Shown in pieces: positions 1 to 9,482 of a stretch of DNA of 64,000 nt. Origin of the DNA: Gammaproteobacteria bacterium (GTDB taxonomy: Bacteria > Pseudomonadota > Gammaproteobacteria > Enterobacterales > Alteromonadaceae); assembly GCA_018222405.1 (NCBI GenBank), contig JAAFAI010000006.1:1-64000 (forward strand), given 5' to 3'. The notes beneath the pieces were generated by a model. It saw nothing but the letters and a program-made list of their open reading frames with translations. It searched no databases and had not been told where the DNA came from. Each line of letters begins with the position of its first letter. Positions within the stretch are counted from its first letter, which is position 1. The position numbers and the translations under genes were made by a program.

Positions 1-316
1 CCCTAACCCGCTACCGCCGCACAGAACACATGAGAAATGACAACGGCGCATAACAATTTAATAGATTTCAAAATGGTGTAAACATTTACACCATTTTGAC
101 TTTTATTTTTAATTCTTAAGATACGCTTTATTTTATCAAAATCAATTCTTTGCGGTGCACCGTTTTGGTTTGGCTTGCCTGTTAGGCGTGAAATACCCCA
201 AAGTGGTTTCTTATTTAATCGCGACCTACTTCTCTTAAAAGTGAGTCAGTAACGCTCCAAAATCCCATCCTCTGGTCAGTATTTCCTGGTTTCTTATCCT
301 GCTAGTTTAGTCACTT
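1..316. other. Region upstream of the integron-type integrase
   Basis: No credible protein-coding gene is seen here. The stretch holds a long perfect inverted repeat (68-99) and two short sequences resembling integron core sites: GTTAGGC at 181-187 on the plus strand, and GTTAGGG read on the minus strand at 7-1, at the window edge. In integrons the attI site lies on the 5' side of intI and cassettes extend away from it, so any cassette array would lie left of the window. The pairing partners expected of an attC site could not be found, so no recombination site is called. Confidence 0.4.
68..99. repeat. Perfect 15-bp inverted repeat with 2-bp spacer
   Basis: Arms 68-82 and 85-99 are exact reverse complements, centred on CA, with the core AAAATGGTGTAAA. 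The plus-strand copy is followed by a T-rich run (101-110), so it could end a transcript entering from the left. It could also be a regulator-binding palindrome or part of a cassette end. The AT-rich stem is less stable than a usual terminator. Confidence 0.55.
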
Positions 317-328
317 TTGGAAGCCGCT

Positions 329-1300
329 ATGCAATCGCCATTTTTATTAGCCATACAGGAGTTTATGCTCGTTAAGCGTTACGCTAAAAGAACAATTCAA
401 ACCTATTTATATTGGATTGCTGACTATATTCGCCACCAGAATTATCAGCACCCAAAAAAAATGGGCGACCATGAAGTGCAGCAATATTTAACCTATCTAT
501 CAATTAAACGTAAATTATCAGCTAGCAGTCAGACAAGTGCGTTAAATGCCCTGGCCTTCCTGTATAACAAATACCTCGGGCAACCACTTAGTGATGAATT
601 GGAGTTTGTAAACAGCGGAAAGGCCCGAAAACTACCCGTGGTGCTTACTATTGCTGAAGTGCAAAAGTTGCTAAGCCATATTCCAGAGCCCCAGTGGTTA
701 CCGGTTTCCTTACTTTATGGCAGCGGATTGCGTTTAATGGAGTGCGTTCGGCTTCGCGTGAAAGATATTGATTTTGACTATAAATGTATTCGCATCTGGT
801 TTGGCAAAGGCGCAAAACATCGGGTTGTCACCCTGTCCGATACGCTTGTTAATCCGCTTAAACTCCAACTCCAATGCGAAAAAGTGGCACTGCAACTTAA
901 AAGAGATCTACAGAACCCTGAGTTTTAAGGCGTATGGATGCCTAATCAGTTGGATAAGAAATTCAAATCAGCCAATACATCATTAGAATGGCAGTACCTC
1001 TTCCCGGCACGCAAATTAAGCACGGATCCCGAAACCAAACTTACCCGCCGTCATCATATTGATGAAAAGCAAATTCAGCGTGTTGTGCGCCATACGGCCC
1101 ATAATATAGGCTTGGAAAAAGCCGTAACACCGCATACGCTACGCCATTCATTTGCAACACATTTACTATTGAAAGGCGCTGATATCAGAACTGTTCAAGA
1201 CCAACTCGGCCATGCCGATGTGAAAACTACCCAAATCTATACGCATATATTACAACGAGGCGGTAACGCTGTGATAAGCCCACTCGAGCTACTGAAGTAA
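329..1300 (+). pseudogene. intI: Integron-type tyrosine recombinase interrupted by an in-frame TAA
   Basis: The reading frame encodes an integron integrase of about 320 residues, but a TAA at 926-928 cuts it in two. No frame change is needed: the second half resumes in the same frame with GVWMPNQL, matching the GV(W/E)LP block of integron integrases. The first part has the SAM-like core-binding domain and the first catalytic arginine (LLYGSGLRLMECVRLRV). The second part has the integron-specific region ([18 protein letters not shown]), [25 protein letters not shown] and the tyrosine. ATG 329 is preceded by GGAAG; an in-frame TTG lies at 317. With all other motifs intact, one recent substitution (for example AAA or CAA to TAA) explains the break. 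The truncated N-terminal product would lack HxxR and Tyr and should be inactive. Confidence 0.85.
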
Positions 1301-1326
1301 AAAGCGGGCCTTTCTTGCTAAATCAA

Positions 1327-1893
1327 TTAGTCTTTATCGTAAAGAATATCCATTACATCGGCCAGCTCGGTTTTGCCGGCACGCACTTCTTCTTCGCTCA
1401 TATCGGCAATTTCATGCGGGAACACTAACCAATCGTCACTTTCGTTTACGTAATAGTCAGGCACGATATCGGTTTTATTATTCTGCGGCTTGTAATACGG
1501 GCAGGCAATACGGATATCTTTTGGCATGTTCAGACGCATCAGCTTTTTAATTTGCTTAATCAATGCATCTACGCTGCGGCCCGAATCAAACACATCATCC
1601 ACAATCAGCAGCGCGTCTTCGGCATTGGCATTTTCAATCAGATAATGCAGGCCATGTACGCGAATCTCTTTGCTTTGCTTGTTAATGCCGTAATAAGAAG
1701 AGGTTCTTACCGCTATATGGTCGGTGGGGAATTTTTTAAATTCAAAGAACTCTTGTACCGCAATACCAATTGGCGCGCCGCCCCGCCAGATCCCAACAAT
1801 AAATTGCGGACGAAAGCCGTCCTTATACACTTTGGAGGCAAGTCGAAATGAATCCTGAAGCAGATCCGCCGACGTAATAAAGACTTTATTCAT
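1327..1893 (-). CDS. Phosphoribosyltransferase, hypoxanthine/guanine type
   Basis: A protein of 188 residues of the type I phosphoribosyltransferase family. The PRPP loop is visible as LLIVDDVFDSGRSVD, and the N-terminal GIWRGGAPIG block matches purine salvage enzymes of the Gpt/Hpt group, which join a free purine base to PRPP in the cytoplasm. ATG 1893 was preferred over an in-frame start at 1950 because the family block begins immediately after it. The base specificity cannot be read from sequence by eye. It sits convergent with the broken integrase and just downstream of lolC, where lolD would normally be expected, so its position here is unusual. A role in purine salvage would fit the purine-related genes near the other end of the window, but that link is inference. 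Confidence 0.8.
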   Translation of the reverse strand: MNKVFITSADLLQDSFRLASKVYKDGFRPQFIVGIWRGGAPIGIAVQEFFEFKKFPTDHIAVRTSSYYGINKQSKEIRVHGLHYLIENANAEDALLIVDDVFDSGRSVDALIKQIKKLMRLNMPKDIRIACPYYKPQNNKTDIVPDYYVNESDDWLVFPHEIADMSEEEVRAGKTELADVMDILYDKD

Positions 1894-1991
1894 AGAAACG
1901 GTAACCGAGCGAAAGAAAAGAAAAAGATTATAGAAAACTTTATGCCACAATGCACGGCAAAACCCAAAAACCTGACCATTTAATCAAGTTT

Positions 1992-3197
1992 TTACGATTC
2001 CTGTTGTAAAACCTTAGCCGGTTGCACTTTCATGGCGCGTTGCGCCGGATACCAACTCGCCAGCAGGCATAAACCTAACGAAAACAGAGTTACCCAAACC
2101 ACCTGATGCCATTGCATATCAATGGGTAAACCCGGCCCGTCGGCAGATAACGCCAGATATATTCCAAGAAATTCCAAAATATCGTTAATATACACAACCG
2201 CTAAAATGCCCAGCACAGCACCAATTACCGCGCCTTTTAGGCCATTAAAGATGCCGTTAAGCATAAAAATGGCGCGCACTGTGGCCACCGTCATGCCCTG
2301 GGAAAGTAATATAGCAATGTCACCACTTTTTTCCGACACTACCATCACCAGCGCAGACACAATGTTAAATGCTGCCACCGCAATAATCAGCAGCAGCATT
2401 AAAAACATCATGTTCTTTTCCATTTTTACCGCATCAAACAAAGGCCCCTGCCGGGAACGCCAGTTACTGGTTGAGTAACCCGCCTGTTCAAGTTGTGCCA
2501 CCACGCCCTGGTAGTTAAACGCATTGTTTAAAAACAGGCGCACATCCGCCGGGCTGTCTTTGGGTTTACGCAACAGCCGGGTTAAATCGTCGAGCCGTAA
2601 ATAAATCACTTTGTCGTCAAGCTGCGAGCCGAGGTTAAATAGCGCAGATATGGTCACCAAACGCTGGCTCGGCATGCGGCCAAAAGGCGTATAAACGCTG
2701 GCACCGGCGGCCATTACCCGTATTTGGTCACCCACATTCACGCTTAGCTCCTGCGCCAGTGCGCGGCTGATGATAGCGCCAAATTTAATCTCTTCAAGGC
2801 GCTCAAAATTACCTTCCAGCATGTAGTCGCTCACAATGCTGTGGTTGGCCATCGTCGCCGGATCCACCCCCTGCAATTGCACGCCACGCAACGCCTGGCG
2901 GGATTGCACCAGGCCTTCAGCCTCTCTGAACGGGCTCGCGGCCCGCACTTCCGTTAAGGGCAGTTGCAGCACGTCATCAACACTGGCGTTATGGGCTACC
3001 ACCTGTGGCACAATGCCTAAAATCCGCTGGCGTAGCTGAGCTTCAAAGCCGTTCATTACCGATAGCACAATAATCAGCGACATAAGCCCCAGGGCAATCC
3101 CGGCTACCGAGAAGCGGTTAATAAAGGCTACAAAGCTGTTGTGTTTGCCTGCGGTGGAATAACGCAGTGCAATATAGGCGGAAAGCGGATAGGCCAT
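1992..3197 (-). CDS. lolC: Lipoprotein-releasing ABC transporter permease LolC/E family
   Basis: A 401-residue inner-membrane protein with one N-terminal membrane helix (about 25-50), a large periplasmic domain (about 50-265) and three C-terminal helices. It resembles E. coli LolC closely at SVMNGFE, GDQIRVM, GRMPSQRLV and AVKMEKNMM. LolCDE extracts mature lipoproteins from the inner membrane and hands them to LolA. Normally lolC is followed by the ATPase gene lolD and then lolE; here the next gene is a phosphoribosyltransferase, so the partners must be elsewhere or this is a stand-alone LolF-like subunit. The start at 3197 faces the PilZ-like gene, giving a divergent pair with shared upstream DNA, and mfd lies beyond, as in other gammaproteobacteria. 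Confidence 0.85.
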   Translation of the reverse strand: MAYPLSAYIALRYSTAGKHNSFVAFINRFSVAGIALGLMSLIIVLSVMNGFEAQLRQRILGIVPQVVAHNASVDDVLQLPLTEVRAASPFREAEGLVQSRQALRGVQLQGVDPATMANHSIVSDYMLEGNFERLEEIKFGAIISRALAQELSVNVGDQIRVMAAGASVYTPFGRMPSQRLVTISALFNLGSQLDDKVIYLRLDDLTRLLRKPKDSPADVRLFLNNAFNYQGVVAQLEQAGYSTSNWRSRQGPLFDAVKMEKNMMFLMLLLIIAVAAFNIVSALVMVVSEKSGDIAILLSQGMTVATVRAIFMLNGIFNGLKGAVIGAVLGILAVVYINDILEFLGIYLALSADGPGLPIDMQWHQVVWVTLFSLGLCLLASWYPAQRAMKVQPAKVLQQES

Positions 3198-3360
3198 GAA
3201 ATTTCACCTGTACCTGGGTAGTCGGGGCTTGGTATTCATCCTTCCCTGCACTACTCTTAATCAATACGGTACGTTGTACGTTTTAATGATAAACAAAGAC
3301 TTAAGCTCGGTGCATAATACGTGTAAGCTACCCTGCACACAAGTCAGCCTGGAGAGTATT

Positions 3361-3954
3361 GTGGAATCGTTAACCCTGGCAGAAAAACAAGCTCAGTTTA
3401 ATGAGTTTTTCTTAATCAGCCACGCTATTAAAGTCAATATGCGTCCGCTCGACGAGCACTTTGCCCTGCCAGACAACGAACAACTCGAAGACCACATGCC
3501 TTATGCCTTTCGTATTGCCAGCGAGATGGCCTCTATCGAATCCCAGGCGCTGCGCCCGTTGCGAAACCTTAGCGATCACGCATCCGAACTGGTTAACTAC
3601 CTTAATCATCAGTCACGCAAAATCGATTTGATGATGTCCTACATTTTACACCAGCAGGACGATCCGGATTACCGCTTTGAAAGTATCAGGTTCGGCGGCG
3701 GTGGCGTTATCATTCAACACCCCACCCCCCTGGATGCAGGCACTCAGGCAGAACTTAAACTTTTTGTTTCCGAAGAAGCCGCGGCCATTTTCTGCTACGG
3801 CGAAGTTATTACTTGCCAGCAGGAATCGGACGGCTACCATATAGCCTTCATTTTTACCCGGATCCGCGAACAGGATCAGGAACTGTTAGTCAGAGCCAGT
3901 TTGCATTTACAAACGCAGCAGCTTCGCAAGCGCAACCAGAATAAAAACGCGTAA
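3361..3954 (+). CDS. PilZ-like domain protein
   Basis: A 197-residue soluble protein. GTG 3361 was chosen because GGAG stands 7 bases upstream; the open frame extends back to 3196, but that would overlap the divergent lolC start and add a non-conserved tail. The C-terminal half (about 95-190) has the beta-rich pattern of PilZ domains, which bind cyclic-di-GMP, and the gene sits between lolC and mfd, where a PilZ-domain protein is usual in this order. The RxxxR and (D/N)xSxxG ligand motifs are not clear: where the second is expected one sees RFGGGGVII. It may therefore be a degenerate, non-binding member. The family call rests partly on gene order. Confidence 0.6.
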   Translation: MESLTLAEKQAQFNEFFLISHAIKVNMRPLDEHFALPDNEQLEDHMPYAFRIASEMASIESQALRPLRNLSDHASELVNYLNHQSRKIDLMMSYILHQQDDPDYRFESIRFGGGGVIIQHPTPLDAGTQAELKLFVSEEAAAIFCYGEVITCQQESDGYHIAFIFTRIREQDQELLVRASLHLQTQQLRKRNQNKNA

Positions 3955-4005
3955 CCTGCAGTCCATAAATAAAAACGCTCAAAAAAATAGAATCGTTAAG
4001 GAATC

Positions 4006-7000
4006 ATGACAACCACGCTTAATTCTTTGCCACTGCCCAAAACCAAGTCGACAGCCGGTTTTCAGGACCAACAACAATGGGGGCAGTTGCAAGGCAGCAG
4101 CCGCGCACTCGCCGTTGCCCAGGCCAGTCAGCAGGCCGGTCGCCCTATCGTGCTGGTTACCGCCGATACGCCTTCGGCGCTCAAACTCGAAAAAGAAATC
4201 CGCTATTTTCAGGGCAGTCAGCACAGTGTTCCGGTTACTCTGTTCCCCGACTGGGAAACCCTGCCTTACGATACGTTTTCGCCGCACCAGGATATTATTT
4301 CTCAGCGTCTGGAAACCCTGTTCCGGTTAACCCAGGAACCCAGTGGCATCTTTATTGTGCCCATCAATACCCTGATGCAGCGTCTGGCCCCGGTGGAATA
4401 TATCGGCCAACACTTGTTGCTGTTAAAGCGTGGCCAGCAACTGGATCGCGATCAGTTTCGCCGCCAGTTAGAGCAAGCCGGTTATCTGCATGTCAGCCAG
4501 GTAATGAGCCACAGCGAGTTTTCTGTTCGCGGCAGTATTATCGACCTTTACCCCATGGGCTCTAAAGATCCCTACCGCATCGATTTATTTGATGACGAAG
4601 TCGACAGTATTCGCCTGTTCGATCCCGACTCCCAGCGTTCCAGCGATTCGGTAAACGAAATCCGCATGTTACCGGCCCGGGAATTCCCCACCGATAAAGC
4701 CGCGCTTAACCTGTTTCGCCAGCAATTTTTAGAGCGTTTCGACGCCAGTAACAGCGCCGAGTCGGTGTTTAATCAGATTACCCGTGGCACCATGCCAAGC
4801 GGTGTAGAGTATTATCTGCCACTATTTTTTGAAAAAACCGCCACACTGTTTGATTACTTTCATCCCGACACGCTTATTATGCTGCATGGCGATGTCAGTG
4901 ATGCCTGCGAATTCTTCTGGGCGGATCTGAATGAACGCTACGAACAGTACCGCTATAATAAACATCGTCCGTTGCTGGCGCCCATGGAGCTGTTTTTACC
5001 GGTTAACGAGTTATTCGCAGGGCTCAAACAATGGCCGCGGGTCGCGCTGGCCTCACAGCCACTCGACGAGGCTGCCGGTAAACATAATCTGCATTGCGAA
5101 AAGCTCGACGATATCGCGTTAAACCCGCAAAAGAAGCAACCTGCTCAGGCCTTATTAACTACCCTGTCCGAAGCCAGCGAGCGCGGTGCCAAAGTACTGT
5201 TTTGTGCCGAATCACAGGGCCGCCGGGAAAACCTACTCGGCATTTTAAGCAAGTACCAAATTAAGCCCGTAGAGTTTGCTCACTTCGACGATTTTCTTAC
5301 CAGCCACGAAACCGTTGGTATCTCCATTGGCATGGTAGAGCACAGTTTCCGCTGGAACAATCCCGACGGAGAGCTGCTGTTTATTACCGAAACTCAGCTA
5401 CTCGGCCATAAAATCAGTCAGCGGCGTTTGCGAACCGCGCAAAAGCCTACCGACGAAAACGCCATTATTCGCAATCTGGCGGAGCTGTCTGTGGGTCAGC
5501 CGGTGGTCCATCTAGACCACGGCGTAGGCCGCTATATTGGCCTGCAAACCTTAGATGCCGGTGGCGTCACTACCGAATTTTTAACCATTGAGTACGCCAA
5601 GCAGGCCAAGTTATATGTACCGGTGGCCTCGCTGCACTTAATTTCGCGCTACAGCGGTGGTGAGCAGGATTCAGCGCCGCTGCATAGCCTGGGCTCCGAT
5701 GCCTGGGAAAAAGCCAAGAAGAGAGCGGCCGAGCGGGTACGCGACGTGGCCGCAGAACTACTCGATGTGTACGCCAAGCGTGCTGCAAAGCCCGGCTTTG
5801 CCTACCCCATTACCTGGGAAGAATATCAATCCTTTGCCGACAGCTTTCCGTTTGAAGAAACCGCCGATCAGATGCAGGCCATCAACGCGGTTATTCAGGA
5901 CATGGGTAGCCCACAGGCAATGGACCGCCTGGTGTGCGGTGACGTGGGCTTTGGTAAAACCGAAGTGGCCATGCGCGCGGCTTTCTTAGCCGCTAATCAG
6001 GGTAAACAGGTGGCTATTTTAGTACCCACTACCCTGCTTGCGCAGCAACATTTCGAAAACTTTAAAGACCGCTTTGCCAACTGGCCGTTCCGCATTGAGG
6101 TGGTTTCCCGCTTTATTAGCGGTAAAGCCACCAAATCGGTTATGGACGGTATCGAAAACGGCACCGTGGATATTGTGGTCGGCACTCATAAACTGCTCAG
6201 CGACACCATTAAGTTTAACGATCTCGGCCTTGTTATCATCGACGAAGAACACCGCTTTGGTGTGCGCCAGAAAGAGAAGTTTAAAGCCCTGCGCGCCGAT
6301 GTGGATATTCTTACCCTTACCGCTACCCCCATTCCGCGTACGCTGAATATGGCCATGTCGGGGATGCGTGACTTATCGATTATCGCCACGGCTCCGGCCA
6401 AGCGCCTGGCTATAAAAACCTTTGTGCAACAGCGCGATAAAGCGGTTATTCGCGAAGCTATCATGCGTGAAATTCTGCGCGGCGGCCAGGTTTACTTCCT
6501 GCACAACGAGGTAGAAAGTATTGCCCGCACCGCCGAGGAGATTGCCGAAATCGTGCCGGAGGCCCGTATTGCCGTGGGTCACGGCCAGATGCGCGAGCGT
6601 GAGCTGGAGTCGGTAATGAGTGACTTTTATCATCAGCGCTTCAATGTGCTGGTGTGTACCACCATTATCGAAACCGGTATCGACGTGCCCACCGCCAACA
6701 CCATTATTATGGACCGCGCCGACCACCTTGGTCTGGCGCAGTTGCACCAGTTGCGTGGCCGGGTTGGCCGCTCACACCATCAGGCCTATGCCTATTTGTT
6801 AACCCCGCATCCTAAGCGCATGACCCGCGATGCCGCCAAGCGTTTGGAAGCCATTGCCAGTCTGGAAGACTTAGGCGCCGGGTTTGCCCTGGCTACCCAC
6901 GATCTGGAAATTCGTGGTGCCGGTGAGTTACTCGGCGAAGACCAGTCCGGCCAAATTGCCAGTGTGGGTTATTCACTGTACATGGACATGCTGGAACAAG

Positions 7001-7506
7001 CGGTCGATGCCCTTAGGGCCGGTAAAGAGCCGTCACTCAGCGATGCTAACCGCCTGCATACCGAAATCGAATTGCGCATTCCGGCGCTATTGCCGGAAGA
7101 TTACATTGCCGATGTGAATACCCGGTTATCCTTGTACAAACAACTGGCCAGCTGTAAAAACAGCGACGATATCGAATCCTTCCAGATTGAATGTATCGAC
7201 CGCTTTGGCCTGCTGCCGGATGCGGCGAAAAACCTTATTGCGGTGGCCGAGCTTAAACTCAAAGCCCGTCGCGTAGGTATTCACAAGGTCGAAATGACCG
7301 CCACTGGTGGTACTATCGAATTTAATGAAGACACCCCGGTAGACCCCGGTTTTATTATTCAACTGGTACAAACCCGTAATAAAATGTTTAAGTTTGAAGG
7401 CAGTCAAAAACTGCGGATCGTGAAGAAAACCGAGACAGCCCGCGAACGATTAGCTATGGTGGACGGGCTTATAGAAGAATTTGCCAGGGAGATCAGCCAG
7501 GCATGA
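4006..7506 (+). CDS. mfd: Transcription-repair coupling factor Mfd
   Basis: A 1166-residue superfamily 2 translocase that removes RNA polymerase stalled at DNA lesions and recruits UvrA. The UvrB-homology domain is N-terminal, the RNA polymerase-interaction domain lies near residues 490-570 (VHLDHGVGRYIGLQ), and the RecG-like motor follows, with Walker A GDVGFGKTE near 645, DEEH at about 745 and LTATPIPRT near 770. The TRG region and the C-terminal autoinhibitory domain are present, and length matches the family (E. coli 1148). ATG 4006 is preceded by AAGGA. The stop overlaps the csiV start by 4 bases (ATGA), so these genes are translationally coupled. Confidence 0.98.
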   Translation: MTTTLNSLPLPKTKSTAGFQDQQQWGQLQGSSRALAVAQASQQAGRPIVLVTADTPSALKLEKEIRYFQGSQHSVPVTLFPDWETLPYDTFSPHQDIISQRLETLFRLTQEPSGIFIVPINTLMQRLAPVEYIGQHLLLLKRGQQLDRDQFRRQLEQAGYLHVSQVMSHSEFSVRGSIIDLYPMGSKDPYRIDLFDDEVDSIRLFDPDSQRSSDSVNEIRMLPAREFPTDKAALNLFRQQFLERFDASNSAESVFNQITRGTMPSGVEYYLPLFFEKTATLFDYFHPDTLIMLHGDVSDACEFFWADLNERYEQYRYNKHRPLLAPMELFLPVNELFAGLKQWPRVALASQPLDEAAGKHNLHCEKLDDIALNPQKKQPAQALLTTLSEASERGAKVLFCAESQGRRENLLGILSKYQIKPVEFAHFDDFLTSHETVGISIGMVEHSFRWNNPDGELLFITETQLLGHKISQRRLRTAQKPTDENAIIRNLAELSVGQPVVHLDHGVGRYIGLQTLDAGGVTTEFLTIEYAKQAKLYVPVASLHLISRYSGGEQDSAPLHSLGSDAWEKAKKRAAERVRDVAAELLDVYAKRAAKPGFAYPITWEEYQSFADSFPFEETADQMQAINAVIQDMGSPQAMDRLVCGDVGFGKTEVAMRAAFLAANQGKQVAILVPTTLLAQQHFENFKDRFANWPFRIEVVSRFISGKATKSVMDGIENGTVDIVVGTHKLLSDTIKFNDLGLVIIDEEHRFGVRQKEKFKALRADVDILTLTATPIPRTLNMAMSGMRDLSIIATAPAKRLAIKTFVQQRDKAVIREAIMREILRGGQVYFLHNEVESIARTAEEIAEIVPEARIAVGHGQMRERELESVMSDFYHQRFNVLVCTTIIETGIDVPTANTIIMDRADHLGLAQLHQLRGRVGRSHHQAYAYLLTPHPKRMTRDAAKRLEAIASLEDLGAGFALATHDLEIRGAGELLGEDQSGQIASVGYSLYMDMLEQAVDALRAGKEPSLSDANRLHTEIELRIPALLPEDYIADVNTRLSLYKQLASCKNSDDIESFQIECIDRFGLLPDAAKNLIAVAELKLKARRVGIHKVEMTATGGTIEFNEDTPVDPGFIIQLVQTRNKMFKFEGSQKLRIVKKTETARERLAMVDGLIEEFAREISQA

Positions 7507-8936
7507 GGCGTATAATTGGTAGCCTGCTCGCACTCAGTTGTATAACCGCTTACCCGGTACACGCTAACGACGAAGACAAATGGTGGTTCGACATTGAGGT
7601 AATGCTGTTTGCCCGTGATGCCGCGGTGAGCGATCTTGCCGAACGGTTTGAACGTCAACAGGTATTAAGTACACCGAACACCGACTGGGATTTACTCACT
7701 GAGTATTACCAGCCAGACATTACCATGGTGTATAACTCATTACCGGTGTGCAACACCCCTACTTCACCACTGTGGGCAGAGGCGCCGTCACAGGAAGAAA
7801 TCCTGCGCGATTATTATATCGAGCCGGAGCCGGTAGAGCAGGCATCAGATAATCAGGCCGGGCTGGTTGAAAACGGCAACACGCCGGAGTCTGAGCCAGG
7901 CAATCAGGAGAGCGAGCTATTCAGTGATGAAAACAGCGAAGTCGCAGATGACGAACAATTTTTGCTGGCTGACGAAGCCACTCAGGGCATAGCAACTTCA
8001 GACAATACGTTTGTTGAACCAGAGCCTGAAATTATTCCCCCGGAGCCTGCGGACATTGCTGCCTACTGGCTGTCGTTTAACTTAAATGAAGAACAGCTCA
8101 CGCCGGTAAGCGTAAAACGCCGTCCGCTCAATTGTGTTACCAGTAACAGGCCAGAACTAAACATACAAACCTGGCAGTGGCAACAACCAGATTTATATGT
8201 ACCGCCGCGTCAGCAAACCCCGCTTTATGTGCACGGAGCTAATTTTAAACGGGCCAGCGGCCCGCATTTGCTGCCCACTAACCAGCTATCACAGGATGAT
8301 ATCTATACCAGCATTCGCTGGCGCAAAGGTATCGAGCGGCTGGCTCACTTTAGCTGGCGTCAGCAGGTTAAATTTGGGCAGGACAAAGCCGAAACCCTGC
8401 GTTTATTTGCTGGTCAGAATTTTGCACAGCAGTTTACTAAAAATGGCGATCTACGCCCGCAACAATTATTGCCCGGCGACGAGCCTTCCGCAGAACAAAA
8501 CGCCGAGCTGGCCGAACCGGCAGACACCTTTTTTGCCGAACTGAATCAGCGCCTCAATAACCCGCAGCCAATCAGTTTTGCTGGCATGACGGCACCACCG
8601 GAAGCCAACGACGACGGCAATACCCAGTCGGATGTTAAGCGCTTATCCCCCATCTGGGAGCTTGACGGGTTTATTCAGATATACCTTAAATACATCAACC
8701 GGGTGCCCTATCTGCACATTAACAGCGAGCTGTTTTATCGACAGCCTGTGCTATCGGCCTCTACCCTGCCCGGTGCGCCACCGGCCTACGAGCTGGTGTC
8801 TATTCCGTTTTCTCAGCAGCGCCGTGTGATCAGTACGCAACTGCATTATTTTGACCACCCGCTGTTTGGCATGCTGGTACAAATCCGCCGTTACGATCGC
8901 CCCGCCGCGCCGCAACCCGCCGAGGAGCAAGACTAA
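7503..8936 (+). CDS. csiV: Peptidoglycan-binding protein CsiV
   Basis: A 477-residue exported protein. The N-terminus is a signal peptide (RRIIGSLLALSCITAYPVHA) with cleavage near residue 22. WWFDIEVMLFAR follows directly and is typical of CsiV. CsiV of Vibrio cholerae binds peptidoglycan in the periplasm and supports PBP1A with LpoA; its gene is also linked to mfd. Residues about 100-185 form an acidic low-complexity linker rich in E, D, N and P. The conserved C-terminal domain starts near 195 and includes YLKYINRVPYLHINSEL and SQQRRVISTQLHYFDHPLFGMLVQI. It is coupled to mfd upstream and sits 2 bases before the adenosyltransferase gene, suggesting one transcript. Confidence 0.85.
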   Translation: MRRIIGSLLALSCITAYPVHANDEDKWWFDIEVMLFARDAAVSDLAERFERQQVLSTPNTDWDLLTEYYQPDITMVYNSLPVCNTPTSPLWAEAPSQEEILRDYYIEPEPVEQASDNQAGLVENGNTPESEPGNQESELFSDENSEVADDEQFLLADEATQGIATSDNTFVEPEPEIIPPEPADIAAYWLSFNLNEEQLTPVSVKRRPLNCVTSNRPELNIQTWQWQQPDLYVPPRQQTPLYVHGANFKRASGPHLLPTNQLSQDDIYTSIRWRKGIERLAHFSWRQQVKFGQDKAETLRLFAGQNFAQQFTKNGDLRPQQLLPGDEPSAEQNAELAEPADTFFAELNQRLNNPQPISFAGMTAPPEANDDGNTQSDVKRLSPIWELDGFIQIYLKYINRVPYLHINSELFYRQPVLSASTLPGAPPAYELVSIPFSQQRRVISTQLHYFDHPLFGMLVQIRRYDRPAAPQPAEEQD

Positions 8937-8938
8937 CC

Positions 8939-9478
8939 ATGAAAATCTATACCAAAACCGGCGATCAGGGTGAAACCCAGCTTTACGTCAACAAGCCACA
9001 AAAGGTGGCCAAAGACGACGCCATTATTGAGTGCTACGGCAGTCTCGACGAACTCAATGCGCAAATCGGCCTGTTAAGCGCTCGCCTGCAGGCCGATAAA
9101 CTGGGCAGTAACAGCGACTTAGCTATGCTGGCAGCCATTCAGAATGCCCTGTTCAGCGTTGGATTTGCGGTATCGGCCAGTTCTACCCTGGCCCCGGATG
9201 CAGTGGTGGATTTAGAATCCCATATTGATGTGATGCAAGCCGACTTACCACCGCAAACCAGCTTTATTCTACCCGGTGGCTGTGTGGCCGCCGCGCAGGC
9301 TCATGTTTGTCGTACCGTGTGCCGCCGTGCCGAGCGACGCATGATCAGCATGGCCAAACACACCGAAGTCTCTGAACTCGCCCAGCAATACGTTAATCGC
9401 TTATCCGACTGGCTGTATGTGTTTGCCCGGTATCTCAACGCCAGAGCCGGCGTGGCCGATGTGCCGGTTAGTCGCTAG
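8939..9478 (+). CDS. PduO-type cob(I)alamin adenosyltransferase
   Basis: A 179-residue enzyme that transfers the adenosyl group of ATP to cob(I)alamin to give coenzyme B12. Family motifs are plain: the N-terminal TKTGDQGET ATP-binding segment, YGSLDELNAQIG, the CRTVCRRAERR helix and the C-terminal NRLSDWLYVFARYLN. The length is normal for the trimeric PduO/MMAB type. It begins 2 bases after csiV and is probably the last gene of the mfd-csiV transcript, since the SLC13 gene behind it is convergent and starts only 4 bases on. No other cobalamin gene is visible nearby. Confidence 0.93.
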   Translation: MKIYTKTGDQGETQLYVNKPQKVAKDDAIIECYGSLDELNAQIGLLSARLQADKLGSNSDLAMLAAIQNALFSVGFAVSASSTLAPDAVVDLESHIDVMQADLPPQTSFILPGGCVAAAQAHVCRTVCRRAERRMISMAKHTEVSELAQQYVNRLSDWLYVFARYLNARAGVADVPVSR

Positions 9479-9482
9479 GCAT

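Noticed and set aside
48..187. A complete attC site of about 140 bp
   Set aside because: GCATAAC and GTTAGGC could pair as outer cores, but the inner arms beside them are not complementary.
768..986. A frame-shifted continuation of the integrase in a different reading frame
   Set aside because: The conserved integrase sequence resumes in the original frame directly after the TAA, so a stop codon and not a frameshift explains the break.
4077..6802. Several long open frames overlapping mfd on both strands
   Set aside because: They are shadows of the strongly conserved mfd gene and have no recognisable domains or ribosome-binding sites.
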